Shown here piece by piece: positions 62,372 to 64,000 of a DNA stretch of 64,000 nucleotides (position 1 is its first letter; the number at the start of each line of letters is the position of its first letter). The stretch covers positions 26,970,001 through 27,034,000 of the forward strand of contig OZ316894.1 in assembly GCA_973895155.1 (NCBI GenBank), written 5' to 3'. This DNA comes from Marsupella aquatica (taxonomy: Eukaryota > Marchantiophyta). The position numbers were made by a program, and so were the translations under genes. The notes under the pieces were generated by a model. The model saw only the letters and a program-made list of their open reading frames with translations. It did no database searches and had not been told where the DNA came from.

Positions 62372-64000
62372 AGGGATGAGATTGCAAGTTGTTCTTTGTC
62401 TGTGGTCTCGCAATTGACTCGTATTAATTTGGAGGACCCCCCAAAAAGGCGACGACTGTTGTGGTCTTTTGATAATGAAGGGGATAGCTTGGATCATGTT
62501 GACATTGACGCTACCTCCGTGCGTCGTACAATCACAGATTCCTGTTCAGATTCAGATTCAGATTCAGAGATGGACTTTCCCCGAGTCCGAGTCCAACCTT
62601 TTTCGCAAACAGAGGAACGAGTGAGTAAACTAACCATGTCGCAGCGTCTTGTCCAAATACTCAGTTTGGACGAGTAGAGCCGGTTAAGAAGGCTGACTGT
62701 TATTCCATGACCATTGCAGGAATACATCGATGATAGGGACTTCACAGGAGAAGCAAGCCCACCAGATGGGCTTATGCAAAATATGACAGTTTACCAACAT
62801 CAACGGAAAGGTCTATTCTGGATGTTGTCGAGGGAGAGTGGTGATTCCGAATGTTTTGGGGGTATTTTGGCAGATGACCAGGTAAAACCCTAAAGCTCAC
62901 ATCATTTCCTAATGTTGAGTGGGCTGCGCATTGACTTCGGGGTCATCATGTGTTTTGTGGTGTGAACTTGGAATTTTCTTCCCCATTGCATGAAATGAAC
63001 TAACTATATTTGTTGGTAGGGAATGGGGAAGACAATTCAACTGATTACACTCTTAGTCACCAATCGACCACCCAGAAGCAAGACCCTTATCGTTTGTCCT
63101 AGAAGTGTTATGACTCAATGGAAACGTGAGATTACCACTAAAACTACTGCAAGGGCAAATGTAAAGGTGTTAATATTTCACGGGTCGGACAGATGTATGG
63201 ATCCAAAGCAGTTGGCCTTATATGATGTTATAATTACCACTTACGGCACTCTCGCCCAACATTCCACTGCAGACCCACCTACACTGAGAAGAAAAGGGAA
63301 ATTAAGTCAAAAAATTCCTGTGGAGCCAACACCCAAGAAAACGAAGGATCCATTGCCTCTTTGCCTGGAGCAGGTACAATGGTACAGGGTGATTCTAGAC
63401 GAGTGTCAGGCAATCTCAAACCATAGGAGTGGCAGAGCATTAGCTGCTTGCAACCTACATGCAAGAAGCAGATGGTGTGTAAGTGGAACTCATGTGTCAA
63501 ATTCTACTTGGGAGGCATACAGTTATTTCAAATTTCTTGGATACCCCCCTTACTGTGACATAGACCGGTTCAAGATTTTGAGGTAGCATATTGCAAAAAG
63601 TAGGAAAGCTGGACACGCAATACTACACAAGGAGCTGAGGGCCATTACATTGAGAAGAGATAAGAGTAAGACAACTACAACTACAATGTTCACATGTGTT
63701 GGAATTGGACTTTTCCATTATTTGGAATTGGTTGAATTTCATATGGATTTCAATGTGTTGTATGTTTGTATGCAATCTTATAGTTGGACATATTTTGTTT
63801 GCAGGTATCCTGAATCTACCTAAGAAGCATGTAAGAGTAGCTCATCTCGACTTTTTAGTTGAAGGCGATGCCATAGTGTATAAGAAATTAGAGGCAAGGA
63901 GTGCAGCGGAAGACTCGGTATGTCCAAAGTTTGGCCCACCCTATGTGGGTGTACTTTGTCATTCTTCAATTGTGCACAGATACCGTGGTTGCCCTGTTGT
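62372..64000 (+). pseudogene. SNF2-family ATPase (RAD5/RAD16-like), partial at the window edge
   Basis: Exons: 62372-62620 (acidic, S/D-rich; GTGAGT donor), 62720-62881 (YQHQRKGLFWMLSRE, GGILADDQ), 63020 to about 63665 (GMGKTIQLI, LIVCPRSVMTQWKREI, VIITTYGTL, ILDECQAI, RWCVSGT, LRRDKS) and 63805 onward (ILNLPKKHVRVAHLDF, KLEARSAAED). Introns are GT-AG, and the junction DDQ|GMGKT is exact. SNF2 proteins use ATP to move along DNA and remodel chromatin. Helicase motif I (GMGKT) is intact. Motif II is DECQ where DEAH/DEGH is usual, and motif III lacks the following P. TAG at 63584-63586 breaks the third exon. The rest of the gene lies beyond 64000. Confidence 0.8.

Noticed and set aside
8586-63586. 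A variant genetic code with TAG (and TAA) read as glutamine, as in some green algae
   Set aside because: Sister LTR copies show CAG where another has TAG, so the TAGs are recent mutations, and in-frame TGA codons also occur. Normal genes here end in TAG, TAA and TGA.
1-64000. Ribosomal or transfer RNA genes
   Set aside because: No stretch with conserved rRNA blocks was noticed, and no cloverleaf with A and B boxes could be made out by eye. A tRNA scan would be needed to exclude a tRNA-derived head in the short non-LTR elements.

Overview
The window is nuclear DNA of a plant-lineage (streptophyte) eukaryote. It has spliced genes with GT-AG introns, CACTA and Mutator-like (MULE) DNA transposons, a Ty3/gypsy LTR retroelement, an EDM2-like PHD-finger gene and a WRKY/GCM1-like zinc finger. 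Coding sequence runs on both strands with no bacterial operon layout. The species cannot be fixed from sequence; a charophyte alga or an early-diverging land plant is my guess, not an observation.

Almost the whole window is a set of transposons nested inside one another, five layers deep, and most junctions can be read. (1) The outer flanks hold a minus-strand solo LTR (1273-5935), local tandem repeats (6.5-7.8 kb), a coiled-coil gene with 63-residue repeats (8349-10745) and, at the far right, a spliced SNF2-family ATPase gene (62372 to the edge). (2) A MULE-like element, called MULE-P here, spans about 11.0-61.5 kb. It is recognised by 16 copies of a GC-rich palindrome (AGCGCCGGGCGCT and variants) found only between its exons. 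(3) Within MULE-P, CACTA-A (13045-52941) has matching termini (CACAACTACATTT) and a 3-bp CTA duplication. It sits in the last exon of MULE-P's methyltransferase-like gene. (4) Within an intron of CACTA-A's transposase gene, CACTA-B (18602-47445) has 18-bp inverted ends and GGTT on both sides. (5) Within CACTA-B lies a Ty3/gypsy element (24026-38971) with 4.3-4.7 kb LTRs that themselves carry a long coiled-coil ORF.

Each DNA transposon carries a gene resembling DNA- or chromatin-modifying machinery as well as transposition genes. MULE-P encodes a ParB-like domain joined to a beta-class DNA methyltransferase-like domain, divergent from a WRKY-GCM1/DDE/SWIM transposase. CACTA-A has a SET-domain exon placed between the first and second exons of its transposase, in a splice phase that would allow alternative isoforms. 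CACTA-B carries an EDM2-like PHD gene, a BRCT gene and an F-box-like gene next to a transposase reduced to its C-terminus. MULE-P and CACTA-A each have their own short motif repeated through their non-coding DNA only, the arrangement expected for binding sites of an element-encoded factor (compare VANDAL/VANC elements of Arabidopsis).

Most of these genes are damaged. In-frame stops are mainly TAG at positions where a sister copy has CAG, or TGA where CGA is expected, as deamination of methylated CHG and CG sites would produce. Several one-base frameshifts lie in homopolymers and could be assembly errors.
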